Assembly (NCBI GenBank): GCA_015060405.1
Contig: SUYN01000001.1
Span: forward strand, 1-64,000
Direction: 5' to 3'
Length of the DNA: 64,000 nt
DNA from: Bacteroidales bacterium
GTDB taxonomy: Bacteria; Bacteroidota; Bacteroidia; Bacteroidales; UBA932
Shown: piece by piece, positions 36,677 to 46,971 of the stretch
Position numbering within the stretch: the stretch's first letter is position 1
Layout: every line of letters begins with the position of its first letter
Position numbers and translations under genes: made by a program
The notes under the pieces: generated by a model
What the model was told of the DNA's origin: nothing
Seen by the model: the letters and a program-made list of their open reading frames with translations, nothing else
Database searches by the model: none

Positions 36677-39292
36677 TTAACGGAACAAAATATCACAGTT
36701 TCTGATTTCCTGAGTCTGATCATACATGAGCGTATACATTCCTGCCGCAATGGCATCACAGATGTCGGAAGCATCAAAGATAATATTCGGGTTATCACTT
36801 ATATCCAGTACATAGATCAGATATGATATGGTATCTTCAATCTTTCCAAGATTGTTCGATCCCATATACAGAGCTCTCAGTCCACTATGGTTCGCTATGC
36901 CTGTCGGCCATTCCGAAAGACATCTCTCACCATTCTCGTCGCGCTGACAGCGTACCGCAAGAACCGTGAGGTAGAAACTGTCCAAAGGTTCCCAAGGGAA
37001 TGACGAGAAACGGTTGAAAGACACATCTACGCCATACAGGTAAGGGAGATTGCCGGCATGCATTTCGCGTGGCAGGTCATCAAGATCATTATAAGAAAGA
37101 TCAAGCGACATGAGACTCGGAGAATTCTCATAGACAAAAGAACCCTCAGGTATCTCATTGACACTACAGCCACGCAGACTCACATATCCTACGGTGGAGT
37201 TCGACTCCGCAAGACATTTAGGATATTTTGTCAGATAAGGGTTGTTGTTCAGGGTCAGGGTCGACACCTTTATTCCTTTATATGTACCGTCATCCGCACC
37301 TTCAAATCCCTCGATATCGTTATATGAAAAATCCACGGAGGCCATCGTATATATCGATCTGGCGCTGAAGATGTCCGGAAAGAGACGGATCCTGTTGTGT
37401 GTCACTGAAAAAGTCTCCACATCCTCGATACCGCAGAAATAGCCGTCCTCATCCTTCGGAAGCTCAGTAAGACGATTATGGTCAAGATACAGCTGGACGA
37501 TATTCACTTTCTGACCCGGAGCAGCCTCGAACCTCTCTATCTTATTTTCCGACATATCCAGGAGACCAAGCTTCACAAGATTTCTGATAGATGCCGGAAC
37601 TACCGTCAGATTATTCTGATTGACGTAAAGCATCTGGATCAGGCCTTTTGACGGACCATTTGCAAGGGCATCAAGACCATTGTAAAGGTCTTCTGATTCC
37701 CACTGCCTGTTGTTTGACACCATAAGTGACACAAGGTTAGGCATCCTTGTAAGAACCATCGGGAACTCCTTGAGTTCAGGGCAGTTGTAGACCTCCACAT
37801 CGGTAAGCGACGGAAGGGTTGCCAAAGCATCAGGAAGACGGGTGATCAGGCAGTTGGCCACATAAAACATCTCAAGGTTCCTGAGATTTCCGATCGATTC
37901 CGGAATGGATCTGAGGCCACTGGTTATCTTACCGAAATTCATATCCTTGAGCTCGGGACGCTCTATCATTCCTCCCGTGAGCTTGTCAATGATCTCATCC
38001 TCATCATACTTTTCATACATTGCGATCTCCGGAATCACGATACCATTCTCCATCAATGCCCTGGCTATAGGTTCCGACATCTGTGTACGAGGGTGGATTC
38101 CGGAAAGATAGGCCTTGTGCCTGTCCATGCGGCTCATTGACGTAGAACGGTCAAGGAGCGGATCATATATGTTATGGGTATCATTGTGTGTACCCATGTA
38201 CAGTTCCACAAGTTCGGTAAGGTCGCCCAGCCTCTCGGAGCAGTCACCTTTCACACCAAAATTGCTGATGTCAAGCAAAGCTACCCTGCCGTTGGAGTGC
38301 AGCTTTACACCCGGCTGGTCTCCCCAAAGGTCAACATCCTTGTTGAAATCCCAATTTGCCCCGGCCGGATAATTCTCACCCAGATAATACCATTCAGGTC
38401 CATTGAGAGATTCCCATATCGCCTTCAGTGCATAATAGTCCTTTATGTAAGGTTCTGCCTCTGAAAGCCTCACCGGAACATCAGCGTCAGTCACCTTGTT
38501 ATCGGTCACTTCAAATTCGTTATCAGCTACATTGGAGTTGGTCTCCAGCAGTCTTCCGTTACCGTCATACAGGACATAGGACGATATCTCGTAAACACCA
38601 GCCCTGAGAGACAGGAGGGTATCACATATGCTGGAAGAAGTCTGATAGCCGAAATCATCGGTTTCTTCTGTAAAATGGATGGAGAACTCAGACGGAAGGC
38701 CCTCAAACATAGTCTTGGCGCCTGTCATCTTATTCCTCACCTCGACATCTGCCTCCTCAATCTCGTCGAACGTATATTCTCTCTCAGGAGCCTTTGTCAC
38801 AATGTCCTTGACAAGCGTAAAACGCACCTTTCCGCGAGGTGTGGCATTGACAGTAAGGTCATGGACGATCAATCCTCCTGCGATCACAGTGAATACGGCA
38901 TCTGAAGGGACGGCTTCATAAACGGCCTGATCCATCTTGTCGTACAAAGTGAACTTTATGATACGATAGTCATCTGCAAGAAGCTTGAGCTTCTCACTCC
39001 TCAGCCCGTACTCGGCAGCCTGTGACGAAGACGCATTCAGCACCAGTGTCTGTGAGATCCTGCTGTCACTATATTCGAGGGTTACTGTGACCTTGGAAAC
39101 ATCGCCCAGATAATCCAGTTCCTCCACAAGAGCCTTGGTAGCCTCATATGAAGCCTCCTTATAGAGCTTGAACTGGACATATCCATAATCTGTCTCCCGA
39201 TAGTCCGCCTCTTCTTTCACATCACATCCTGTGACTGTCAGAAAAGACAGGCAAGTCAGAAGAAACAAGATGTTGAATCTAAACAATTTCAT
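36677..39292 (-). CDS. DUF4458 leucine-rich-repeat surface lipoprotein
   Basis: An 871-residue protein with lipobox Cys at residue 23 (TVTGC). A DUF4458-like beta region covers about 30-270. A long LRR array fills about 330-860, with recurring LPxxLxxLxxLxxLxVxxN-type units (for example SIPESIGNLRNLEMFYVANC and LDLSYNDLDDLPREMHAG). This layout matches the large LRR lipoproteins encoded beside SusC/SusD genes in Bacteroidota. The role is probably extracellular protein or peptide binding. It abuts the BACON-LRR gene with no spacer. Confidence 0.8.
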   Translation of the reverse strand: MKLFRFNILFLLTCLSFLTVTGCDVKEEADYRETDYGYVQFKLYKEASYEATKALVEELDYLGDVSKVTVTLEYSDSRISQTLVLNASSSQAAEYGLRSEKLKLLADDYRIIKFTLYDKMDQAVYEAVPSDAVFTVIAGGLIVHDLTVNATPRGKVRFTLVKDIVTKAPEREYTFDEIEEADVEVRNKMTGAKTMFEGLPSEFSIHFTEETDDFGYQTSSSICDTLLSLRAGVYEISSYVLYDGNGRLLETNSNVADNEFEVTDNKVTDADVPVRLSEAEPYIKDYYALKAIWESLNGPEWYYLGENYPAGANWDFNKDVDLWGDQPGVKLHSNGRVALLDISNFGVKGDCSERLGDLTELVELYMGTHNDTHNIYDPLLDRSTSMSRMDRHKAYLSGIHPRTQMSEPIARALMENGIVIPEIAMYEKYDEDEIIDKLTGGMIERPELKDMNFGKITSGLRSIPESIGNLRNLEMFYVANCLITRLPDALATLPSLTDVEVYNCPELKEFPMVLTRMPNLVSLMVSNNRQWESEDLYNGLDALANGPSKGLIQMLYVNQNNLTVVPASIRNLVKLGLLDMSENKIERFEAAPGQKVNIVQLYLDHNRLTELPKDEDGYFCGIEDVETFSVTHNRIRLFPDIFSARSIYTMASVDFSYNDIEGFEGADDGTYKGIKVSTLTLNNNPYLTKYPKCLAESNSTVGYVSLRGCSVNEIPEGSFVYENSPSLMSLDLSYNDLDDLPREMHAGNLPYLYGVDVSFNRFSSFPWEPLDSFYLTVLAVRCQRDENGERCLSEWPTGIANHSGLRALYMGSNNLGKIEDTISYLIYVLDISDNPNIIFDASDICDAIAAGMYTLMYDQTQEIRNCDILFR

Positions 39293-39315
39293 ATATATAT
39301 TCTGTTTCTGAATTT

Positions 39316-41292
39316 TTACTCTCCACTCATATCAAGTGTGCATATAAGTATAAGCGTCACTTTATCCGAAGTATTGAATCTCTCACGTGAAAAGATTATG
39401 GTTCCCTTACTTACGAGGGATTCCGGCCTGTCAGGATCAAGGGACATATATATGTCCACACCGCCATCTATATATGAGAACGAGCCTCCTGTCTCATCAT
39501 ATGAAAGATTGTTCAGCCTGAACAGGTCTCTTTTCATATATGGATTGACCGAATAGAAGACCGTGCCCTGAGGAAGGGATATTCTCATCGGGAATGTATC
39601 AGTCCTGTAAGTAAGCTGGTATATAGGAGCGTAGTACTCCTTATATGCATCATACAGGGTTCCTTCAGTGATTTCCTCCAGGACAGCCCCTGTCATTTCG
39701 GCATAAGCGGCAGATTCGCCGATGAATTCCACGCGGGTCTCCTCCCCTACGACAGGTGTATAGTCCGGATCGTATATGCATCTTATGACGCCAAGGTTAT
39801 TTCCTTCGATGTCATAGAAGGCCACATATCCCTCAGCCTTGCTGTCGACATTCATGTTTACACGTACTGAATGCTTATCCTCCGTGGTCTCTACAGAAAG
39901 CCAGAAGTCTTCAGCAGGCTGTTCCACCCTCTTCTCATCGAAGACCTTATACATATGATAAGGAGTCTTGAGATACATCCATCCCTCGTCGATTGACCAT
40001 GCCACAGAATATATGAGCTTATAGGCATAGTCCGTCTGACCAAACCAGTTATACACAGGTCCTGAAGTCAGGTTCTCAAAGAAAAGTCCGACGCTTTCCC
40101 GGTCCGCAGTACCTGAGAGAGGAATCACATACTCATCTGACACAATATCCTGAGTTATAAGAATAGTGTTTTCAGCATACTCTTCCTTGATTTCCGATCC
40201 GGAGAAGAGATCTGACAACTGTCCGGTAAATGTCGCAGGGAGACCTATTACAACAGCCTCGCGATACCCGGTTTCATTCACATCGACAGTAAATTCCACA
40301 TCCCGAGTCTGCAAGACATCTCCAGATCCGTCCCAATCCGCTATCCGGATGTGTACCCAGTCGGATTCTTCAGCAGCATAGCCGTCTTCCGTCTTGTCGA
40401 CGACAACGGCACCAACACCTTTCGGACCATATATGCTGCCAATGGCAGGAGCTTGCCTATATCCTAATTCGATGGCATATTCACCCTCACCATTGAAGTC
40501 TATTGCAGTCATGCCACCTGAAAGAGTCAAGGCAAATCTGTCCTTACACGATGGGATCGTTATCGGCAGTTCCTTGACCACAGCATCACCTGCCTTGAAA
40601 GTCATCGTGGCCTCCGCTCCTTCAAGAGGATATGCTGAAGGCACACCAAGTATCTCGAACGAATGTACTCCGACAGTCGTCTCAGGAACAACAGCCTCAG
40701 CCCAATCAGGGAGAGAAACCACCCATTCGAAGTTTGACTCGACCTTGACAAGCATTCTGAAGCCATTTGTACCTTCAGGCCAGATCAGACCGACTGATCC
40801 CGCTTCCTCACTGCTGTACATATAGCCGCCGTCATCACCGCCGAAGACAAACTCATTGTCATCAACAACTGCAGTGTATACAGCAATACTCCTATCCTTC
40901 GGCTGACGTGTATATCTTGCTATCACTTCAGTCTCCTCCCCCATGGTAAGCGAGACTTCGCATACTCTGGCCGAATCGAACTCCTCCAGACCGGAAACCT
41001 TGATCTTCACCTCGACCGGTTCTGCAGACGCCTTGCCAGAAACATAATCGGTCTCGAATGTTCCATCCAGGATGGAGAACCACTTGACAGACTCATCAGA
41101 AATCCTTACGGTCCAGTCGAGATTCGGGACAAAAGACAAAGTGAGCGTCTGCCCAGGAAGGACATCATCATTCTCGACCATTGCAGGGAATTCAGGAGTA
41201 ACCTCCACAACCGGATTTTCCGGTCCGCATGAGACAAGGACAGCAAGAGCAGCCATTGCGAGTCTCATATATTTCTTGATATTGATATTCAT
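39316..41292 (-). CDS. BACON-like beta-domain surface lipoprotein
   Basis: A 658-residue protein with lipobox Cys near residue 22 (LVSC). It is entirely beta-rich, with N-terminal BACON/Ig-like repeats (about 30-250, including LDWTVRISDESVKWFSI and FEWVVSLPDWAEAVVPET in parts) and a second half of unassigned beta structure. No catalytic motif is visible. Its place between the DUF4984-like protein and the LRR genes suggests a surface binding or scaffold role in the same uptake system. I am unsure of the exact Pfam assignment of the C-terminal half. Confidence 0.65.
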   Translation of the reverse strand: MNINIKKYMRLAMAALAVLVSCGPENPVVEVTPEFPAMVENDDVLPGQTLTLSFVPNLDWTVRISDESVKWFSILDGTFETDYVSGKASAEPVEVKIKVSGLEEFDSARVCEVSLTMGEETEVIARYTRQPKDRSIAVYTAVVDDNEFVFGGDDGGYMYSSEEAGSVGLIWPEGTNGFRMLVKVESNFEWVVSLPDWAEAVVPETTVGVHSFEILGVPSAYPLEGAEATMTFKAGDAVVKELPITIPSCKDRFALTLSGGMTAIDFNGEGEYAIELGYRQAPAIGSIYGPKGVGAVVVDKTEDGYAAEESDWVHIRIADWDGSGDVLQTRDVEFTVDVNETGYREAVVIGLPATFTGQLSDLFSGSEIKEEYAENTILITQDIVSDEYVIPLSGTADRESVGLFFENLTSGPVYNWFGQTDYAYKLIYSVAWSIDEGWMYLKTPYHMYKVFDEKRVEQPAEDFWLSVETTEDKHSVRVNMNVDSKAEGYVAFYDIEGNNLGVIRCIYDPDYTPVVGEETRVEFIGESAAYAEMTGAVLEEITEGTLYDAYKEYYAPIYQLTYRTDTFPMRISLPQGTVFYSVNPYMKRDLFRLNNLSYDETGGSFSYIDGGVDIYMSLDPDRPESLVSKGTIIFSRERFNTSDKVTLILICTLDMSGE

Positions 41293-41338
41293 GGTATTAT
41301 GAAATGTTCTGATTATTACTCTGACCTATATGGACCGT

Positions 41339-42244
41339 CTACAGTCCTTCCTCTCTTCTGAGTCTGTCCGCTTCTTCATCGCTGACCCATTCCATTATGT
41401 TGTAAAAATTACCGACAGTACCATAAAGGTCTCCAAGATCTTTCACATAAACCTCACACCACAGGAAAAGGTACCTGCCGCAGTTATAGAAATAAGACTT
41501 TTCAAGAGGACTGCTCTTCACCAGCAGCTGATTATCGCCGTACACAGTTCCGAAGAAGGAGCCTTCATCACTCATTACCTGATCTTCCACCATAGTGACA
41601 GTCCTGTCAAGAGGATCCTCCGGATGGAATGTCATGGTAACGTCGTACCCGTCAGCCATCCAGTCATGGCATATGATGGTATTCTCCATTGCAGGATGCG
41701 GCTCAGTGTATATCAGCCTCTGATATGATTGTGTAGTCGAATACTGGTAGAGAAACATTGAGGTGAACATGCACCATCCGGTAAAATCATTGATGTCATA
41801 AGGACATACTTTCACGAGTTCCATCCTGGTCCGCGAACCATACAATGGCATCTCAAGAGCCTCATTCATGACAAGCTGAAGGCAGACTACCAGCGAATCT
41901 CCATCTTCAATATTATCGTACAGTCCCTTGACACGGAGGTCCGCGCGGTTCTCTCCGGCCTTGATAGTGACAGTGTTAGATTCAAGCCTGTAGTGGACGG
42001 TCTCGATGGCATTGCTTTCCTTATCAATGACCTCCACACCGAAAGTCCTGTCATAATCCCTGATTACCGTGGACACCACCGGAACAGTGATATACTCGAC
42101 ATCCTTCTCCACAGCATATGCTGCAAGAGTGTCTGCAAACATGACATACTCGGCATCCGAATATGTCACATACTTCTCCTCACATGAGTTCAGTGCCCAG
42201 GTCGCAAGGAGAATCATAATCATATATCTGAGTAAACGTTTCAT
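41339..42244 (-). CDS. DUF4843/DUF4984-like lipoprotein
   Basis: A 301-residue protein with lipobox Cys at about residue 21 (LNSC). The N-terminal half starts with the family-typical EYVMFADTL and continues to DKESNAIETVHY and TVTIKAGE. The C-terminal half begins CPYDINDFTGW, as in DUF4984. Proteins of this type are nearly always encoded directly after SusD in Bacteroidota and are thought to be accessory surface lipoproteins. Spacing is 12 bases from susD and 46 bases to the next gene. Confidence 0.75.
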   Translation of the reverse strand: MKRLLRYMIMILLATWALNSCEEKYVTYSDAEYVMFADTLAAYAVEKDVEYITVPVVSTVIRDYDRTFGVEVIDKESNAIETVHYRLESNTVTIKAGENRADLRVKGLYDNIEDGDSLVVCLQLVMNEALEMPLYGSRTRMELVKVCPYDINDFTGWCMFTSMFLYQYSTTQSYQRLIYTEPHPAMENTIICHDWMADGYDVTMTFHPEDPLDRTVTMVEDQVMSDEGSFFGTVYGDNQLLVKSSPLEKSYFYNCGRYLFLWCEVYVKDLGDLYGTVGNFYNIMEWVSDEEADRLRREEGL

Positions 42245-42256
42245 TGTCTGTCTGTT

Positions 42257-43768
42257 TTACCTGTTACTGTCGTTTCCGGTTATCTCTGAGCCGGGTGCTT
42301 CCAGCTCATGCTTAGGGATAGGCCATACGAAAAGCGGATCGCCGGCATCGACCTTCATCGTACTTCCTTCTTTAAGAGAATTTGCCTGAGGAGTACGCTC
42401 AAAGCCCATGTTCCATCTCTTGAGGTCATGGAGCCTGAAACCTTCCATATACAGTTCCCTGACTCTTTCATCCGATATGGTCTGGAGCCAGTTGGAAGCA
42501 TTTACATTCAAGGTTCCTCCGGAAGTGAAACGCGATTTGCGCAGTGTCGTCAGGTCCTCCGATGCCTTTGTGTAGTCTCCCATACGGCAATATGCTTCCG
42601 CACGGATGAGATACTGCTCAGCCAGACGCAGAGGCTTAGGCATGTTCGTATGGTAGACATATATCGATATGAGGTCCTGGTTTCCGTAGTATTTCACAAG
42701 CAGCGGCCACTGAAGCTGATGCGAATATCCCGTCGGCAATGATGCGAAATAGGCATTGTACCTTGTGTCTCCTGCAGTGTAAAGATTCAGGACCCATTGC
42801 GCGGGAACATAATCCGGATAGTAGTACATGTAGTCGTTCGTGAAGTTAAGGAAGACTGCTCCGGTAGGATAGCCGTACGAGGTCTGGGTGTAACCGATTT
42901 TCCAGATGATCTCGAAAGACGAGTCGTAGTTCCACAGGTAATCGATGAACGTCATTCCTCCGGTGTACAGACCGGTATCCGCGAGTTCGAATCCTGCAGA
43001 TGGATGCGTAAGGAGGACTGTGGAGTGCCTGACAGCTTCATCCCAGTCCTGCATGTAGAGGGAGACCCTTGCATTGATGGCGTGAGCGGCAGCCTTTGTA
43101 AAGAATGCTGCATTATAGTAATCGTTCTCTTCCTCCAGCATCTCCTGAGCCTTCGCAAGGTCAGAAAGGATGAAGGCATAGGAGTCCTTGAGCGAGGCAC
43201 GTCTTACAGGTTCCTTCTCAAAATACTTCGAGCGGATGACTACGCCCGGAACGTTCTCTGCCGTAGCGGGATCATAGGCCTCGCAGAAGCACTTTACGAG
43301 CTCCGAATATGCAAGGGCTCTGGCGCAATATACTTCGCCAGTGTAGTAATCGAGGGTCTTTATGGTTGTGTCATCAGTCAGGGAGGCACGCACCTCATCT
43401 ATCTGGTCAAGGTAGAAGTTGCATCGTCCTATGACGGTATACAACGAAGCATAGACTGCCTCTATTTCGGAATTTGTGGAATAGATGTCCCACAGCCAAT
43501 GGTTACCGAAAGTATTGGAATAGCCGTCGATAGCATAGACAAGATCCGCCTGTATATCAGGGCACAAAGTAAGGTAGCCGCTGTAAAGGGCACCGCTCAT
43601 AAAGGCGCTATATATACCTGTCAGGGTCTGCTCTGCATCATTGAAGGTGCTCATGGACTCTTCCTCGAGTATATAGTCGCCGGGAAGCTTCTCCAGACAT
43701 GAGTTCAGGCTTACGGCCATTATGATCAGTGCGGCCGTCCTGGTAAACATATTGAATTTATTCTTCAT
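42257..43768 (-). CDS. SusD/RagB family substrate-binding lipoprotein
   Basis: A 503-residue lipoprotein (lipobox Cys near residue 24, LNSC) with the SusD-like TPR helices in the N-terminal half. The C-terminal RagB/SusD domain includes LAEQYLIRAEAYCRMGDYTKASEDL and RMRELYMEG-like stretches, the latter here as RVRELYMEG. It forms the lid over the SusC barrel and captures substrate at the cell surface. It starts 12 bases after the susC stop. The lack of glycoside hydrolases and the presence of a subtilase point towards a peptide ligand, by analogy with RagB. That is inference. Confidence 0.9.
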   Translation of the reverse strand: MKNKFNMFTRTAALIIMAVSLNSCLEKLPGDYILEEESMSTFNDAEQTLTGIYSAFMSGALYSGYLTLCPDIQADLVYAIDGYSNTFGNHWLWDIYSTNSEIEAVYASLYTVIGRCNFYLDQIDEVRASLTDDTTIKTLDYYTGEVYCARALAYSELVKCFCEAYDPATAENVPGVVIRSKYFEKEPVRRASLKDSYAFILSDLAKAQEMLEEENDYYNAAFFTKAAAHAINARVSLYMQDWDEAVRHSTVLLTHPSAGFELADTGLYTGGMTFIDYLWNYDSSFEIIWKIGYTQTSYGYPTGAVFLNFTNDYMYYYPDYVPAQWVLNLYTAGDTRYNAYFASLPTGYSHQLQWPLLVKYYGNQDLISIYVYHTNMPKPLRLAEQYLIRAEAYCRMGDYTKASEDLTTLRKSRFTSGGTLNVNASNWLQTISDERVRELYMEGFRLHDLKRWNMGFERTPQANSLKEGSTMKVDAGDPLFVWPIPKHELEAPGSEITGNDSNR

Positions 43769-43780
43769 CTTTCCTTGAAT

Positions 43781-46726
43781 TTAGAACTTGATGTCCACAC
43801 CTGCGGTAAACTGGCGCGACATAGGATACTGTGCAGCATAGAGGTTCGACACACCTTCCGGGTCAAGTCCCGAGAAGTTGGTGAATGTCAGGAGATTCTG
43901 TCCCTGAAGATAGACTCTCACCCCTCTGAGGAATCCTGTCTTCCGCATCAACGACGAAGGAAGATTATACGAAAGCATCAGGTTCTTCAGACGCAGGAAT
44001 GAAGCGTCTTCGAGAAGTCTGCTGTCGAATTCCGTATAGTGTCCGTGTGCAGGGATGTCCGTAATGTCACCCGGCTGCTTCCATCTCTCAAGCAGTCTTC
44101 TTGACTGGTTGTATGTCGAGAAACGTCCGTTTGATTCATCGAAATAACGGTCGTTGTTGAGCATCCATCTGTCTCCCACCCAGCTGAACTGGGCTGTCAG
44201 ACTGAGGCCTTTCCATGACATGGAGGTGCCGAAACCGCCTTGCCATGGGGCATGATAGCCTTTACCTACAAGGACCTTGTCCTCATCACGGAGTTCATTT
44301 GTGATGTTGCCGTCCTTGTCGTACCAAAGAGGCTCTCCGTTGGCAGGATTGACACCTGCATATCTGTTGATGAAGAACTCGCCGAGCTCATGTCCGACCA
44401 CAAGCTTGGTGTTGGTGTTGGCAAGTTCGTACTCGGTCACATCTCCGTAAAGCTCAGTGATCCTGTTGTGATTGTAGCTGACATTCGCATTAAGCTGCCA
44501 GAGGAAGTCCTTATAAGCTACGACTGTTCCTGTAAGGTTAAGCTCGACTCCGCGGTTAACCATGGCTCCCACATTGGACCATCTGTATCCATATCCGTTG
44601 GATTCGGCATATGACACCGGCACGGACATGAGCATGTCTGTAGTCTTCTTGTTGTAAAGTTCCAGATCCGCATTCAGACGGCTCCAGAAGCCGAAGTGAA
44701 ATGCGAGGTTGGAGGTCCAGCAGCTTTCCCAGGTAAGTTCCTCATTTCCAGGTTGTACAGGTGCCACACCGGCATCTCCCACATAATCCGCTCCACCGCC
44801 GACGAGAGCGAGGTGCTCATAGTTAGGAATCTCCGAGTTACCTGCCGTACCTGTACTGAACGAGATCTGGGCATTGGTGAGCCACTGTCTGCTGTCGCTC
44901 ATGAATTCCTCGTTACGCATGTTCCACATGAGTCCCACATGTCCGAAGACTCCCCAGCGGCTGTCGCGGCCGAAACGGGAAGAAGCATCCGTACGGACTG
45001 CAGCCTCGGCATAGTATTTCGACATATAGTTGTACTCACCTCTTGCAAAGACGGATATTCGGGAATAATCTGAAGCAGAAGTGCTGCTCCATGAGGAAGC
45101 ACGAGTTCCCGTCGATATGTCAGTGAGGAGATCGTTAGTCTGTCCCTCCGTGCTTACACTGAATGCCTCAGAATGATAGGTCTGCCCCTCCTGTCCGAGA
45201 AGGAAGATCAGGTCATGGGCATCGTCAATATTCTTAGTATATGTCAGGGTGTTGGTCACCTGAAGATCAAGTCTGTCTGATGAGTTTCTTGCAGCATAGC
45301 CCTCTCCCTGATTAGGCAGATAGCTCGGGAAGGACTGTGAGAACGCAGTCGTATGTGCAAAGTCGGCCGCAAACTGCGACTTGAACACAAGATTCTCAAG
45401 AATATCGAACTCCGCAAAAACGGTCGTGAAGACCTTGTACTTCTTGTATGACACAGGATTGTTCTCCAGCCACTCCAGAGGATTCTGCCCCTGCCCCTTC
45501 CAGCTGCCGTCGTTGATGGAGGCAAGAGTACCGTCAGGATTATATGGATTCCAGTACGGAAGCATGAACCTGGCTGCAGAAATCGGAGTTACAAGTGCAT
45601 AGCTTCCGCTGTCGGCCTGCTCGATGTTCTGGATGTTGAACATCGTGTTGGATCCCATCTTGAACCAGTCGGCAAGCCTGTGCTCAAGATTGAAACGCAT
45701 TGAATAGCGCTCGAACTGGGAGCCGGGTGCGATACCGTCCTGATCGAAGTAACCACCGGAAAAATAGTAGTTCGTCGTCGCATTCGCGCCTGCCACCGAC
45801 ACTTCATGGCTCTGGAGCATGGCAGCATCATTGAATACGACATCCAGCCAGTTGACATCTATGGTCGAGAGATAGTCGTAGTTCTGCCCTGCAGTCAAGC
45901 CTATCTCCTTCTCGTACCGGATACGCTCCTGGGTGTTCATGAGGTCCCAGGTGCCGTGAGCGATGGAAGACCATCCCATCTGCATACGGTAGTCTATGTG
46001 AGGACGATCCGTATTACGTCCTCTTTTGGTGGTTATCACAATCACACCGTTCGATGCACGTGCACCATAGATGGAGGTCGAAGCGGCATCCTTGAGCACC
46101 GACATGCTTTCTATATCCGCAGGGTTGATGGTGTTGAAATCTGCAGCCGAGATGGCGACGCCGTCAAGAATATACAGCGGAGCCGTGCCGGAATTTATTG
46201 AGTTCGTACCTCTGATCACCATTGTGGTCGCAGCACTGGGCTCACCGGTATTCGACAATACAGACAGGCCTGCGACCTGACCCTGGAGAGCCTGATCGAA
46301 AGCCGCTGTCGGAGTACTTTCCAGTTTTTCAGACTTTACGGTAGACACCGAACCGGCTACCGTTCCCTTCTTTCTGACTCCGTATGCGATGACAACGGTT
46401 TCATCCAGCTGAAGGGACTCCGACTGCATCACGACATTGTGGACCACTTCAGCCTGGCCGGAAGGCACGACAAAGGTCACATTATCGAATCCGATGCTCG
46501 AGTACACCAGTTCCACACCCGGGGCCGCCTCAATGACATACTGACCATCCAGGTCAGTGATGACGCCATTGCCGGGACCCGCCATGACTGCTGCCCCCAT
46601 CATTGGAAGCCCGTCATCAGCCGAGGTCACCAGACCGCTGACCTTGACAAGGTTCTGTGCCGACAAAGCACTTCCGAGTGAGGTCGAAAGGACAAATGTC
46701 AGAATGAGTTTTCCAATATTATTCAT
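43781..46726 (-). CDS. SusC/RagA family TonB-linked outer-membrane transporter
   Basis: A 981-residue TonB-dependent transporter with a signal peptide (about 1-23) and a CarboxypepD_reg-like beta domain (about 27-110, VKVSGLVTSADDGLPMMGA). The SusC-specific TonB box region is followed by a plug (about 118-230, SVLKDAASTSIYGARASNGVIVITTKRG in parts) and a 22-strand barrel ending in VDIKF with the terminal aromatic residue. It imports bulky ligand across the outer membrane together with SusD, powered by TonB. It is the first gene of the nine-gene operon, with a promoter at 46757-46764 and no regulator next to it. Confidence 0.95.
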   Translation of the reverse strand: MNNIGKLILTFVLSTSLGSALSAQNLVKVSGLVTSADDGLPMMGAAVMAGPGNGVITDLDGQYVIEAAPGVELVYSSIGFDNVTFVVPSGQAEVVHNVVMQSESLQLDETVVIAYGVRKKGTVAGSVSTVKSEKLESTPTAAFDQALQGQVAGLSVLSNTGEPSAATTMVIRGTNSINSGTAPLYILDGVAISAADFNTINPADIESMSVLKDAASTSIYGARASNGVIVITTKRGRNTDRPHIDYRMQMGWSSIAHGTWDLMNTQERIRYEKEIGLTAGQNYDYLSTIDVNWLDVVFNDAAMLQSHEVSVAGANATTNYYFSGGYFDQDGIAPGSQFERYSMRFNLEHRLADWFKMGSNTMFNIQNIEQADSGSYALVTPISAARFMLPYWNPYNPDGTLASINDGSWKGQGQNPLEWLENNPVSYKKYKVFTTVFAEFDILENLVFKSQFAADFAHTTAFSQSFPSYLPNQGEGYAARNSSDRLDLQVTNTLTYTKNIDDAHDLIFLLGQEGQTYHSEAFSVSTEGQTNDLLTDISTGTRASSWSSTSASDYSRISVFARGEYNYMSKYYAEAAVRTDASSRFGRDSRWGVFGHVGLMWNMRNEEFMSDSRQWLTNAQISFSTGTAGNSEIPNYEHLALVGGGADYVGDAGVAPVQPGNEELTWESCWTSNLAFHFGFWSRLNADLELYNKKTTDMLMSVPVSYAESNGYGYRWSNVGAMVNRGVELNLTGTVVAYKDFLWQLNANVSYNHNRITELYGDVTEYELANTNTKLVVGHELGEFFINRYAGVNPANGEPLWYDKDGNITNELRDEDKVLVGKGYHAPWQGGFGTSMSWKGLSLTAQFSWVGDRWMLNNDRYFDESNGRFSTYNQSRRLLERWKQPGDITDIPAHGHYTEFDSRLLEDASFLRLKNLMLSYNLPSSLMRKTGFLRGVRVYLQGQNLLTFTNFSGLDPEGVSNLYAAQYPMSRQFTAGVDIKF

Positions 46727-46756
46727 CTAATCTTTCTATAGTTAATAACAAACTTA

Positions 46757-46764
46757 CAAATATA
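46757..46764 (-). promoter_or_regulatory. -7 box of the SusC/SusD-LRR-subtilase operon
   Basis: The minus strand reads TATATTTG 30 bases ahead of the SusC ATG. Confidence 0.6.
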
Positions 46765-46885
46765 CTGATTTATACTCATTCTCCAATCAAATCGACCTTT
46801 AGAATGATAAATTATGATCTAGGTTATGGTTCTATCATCTATTTGACAAGAATAGACAACGATTCCTGAAGACACAACGACAGAA

Positions 46886-46911
46886 ACGGCGGGGCCTCCC
46901 GGCCGCGCCGT
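46886..46911. terminator. GC-rich hairpin between DUF4493 and susC genes
   Basis: Arms ACGGCG/CGCCGT with an inner GGCC/GGCC pairing around a TCCC loop stand out in an otherwise AT-rich 245-base gap. The hairpin lies 61 bases past the end of the DUF4493 gene read from the other side, upstream of the susC promoter. It may terminate read-through into susC or regulate it; there is no T-run to decide. Confidence 0.45.
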
Positions 46912-46971
46912 CTGACATTAAATCCTAACTAAAATGAAAAGTGATGATTTCTTAACGCATGAAATATCTTG

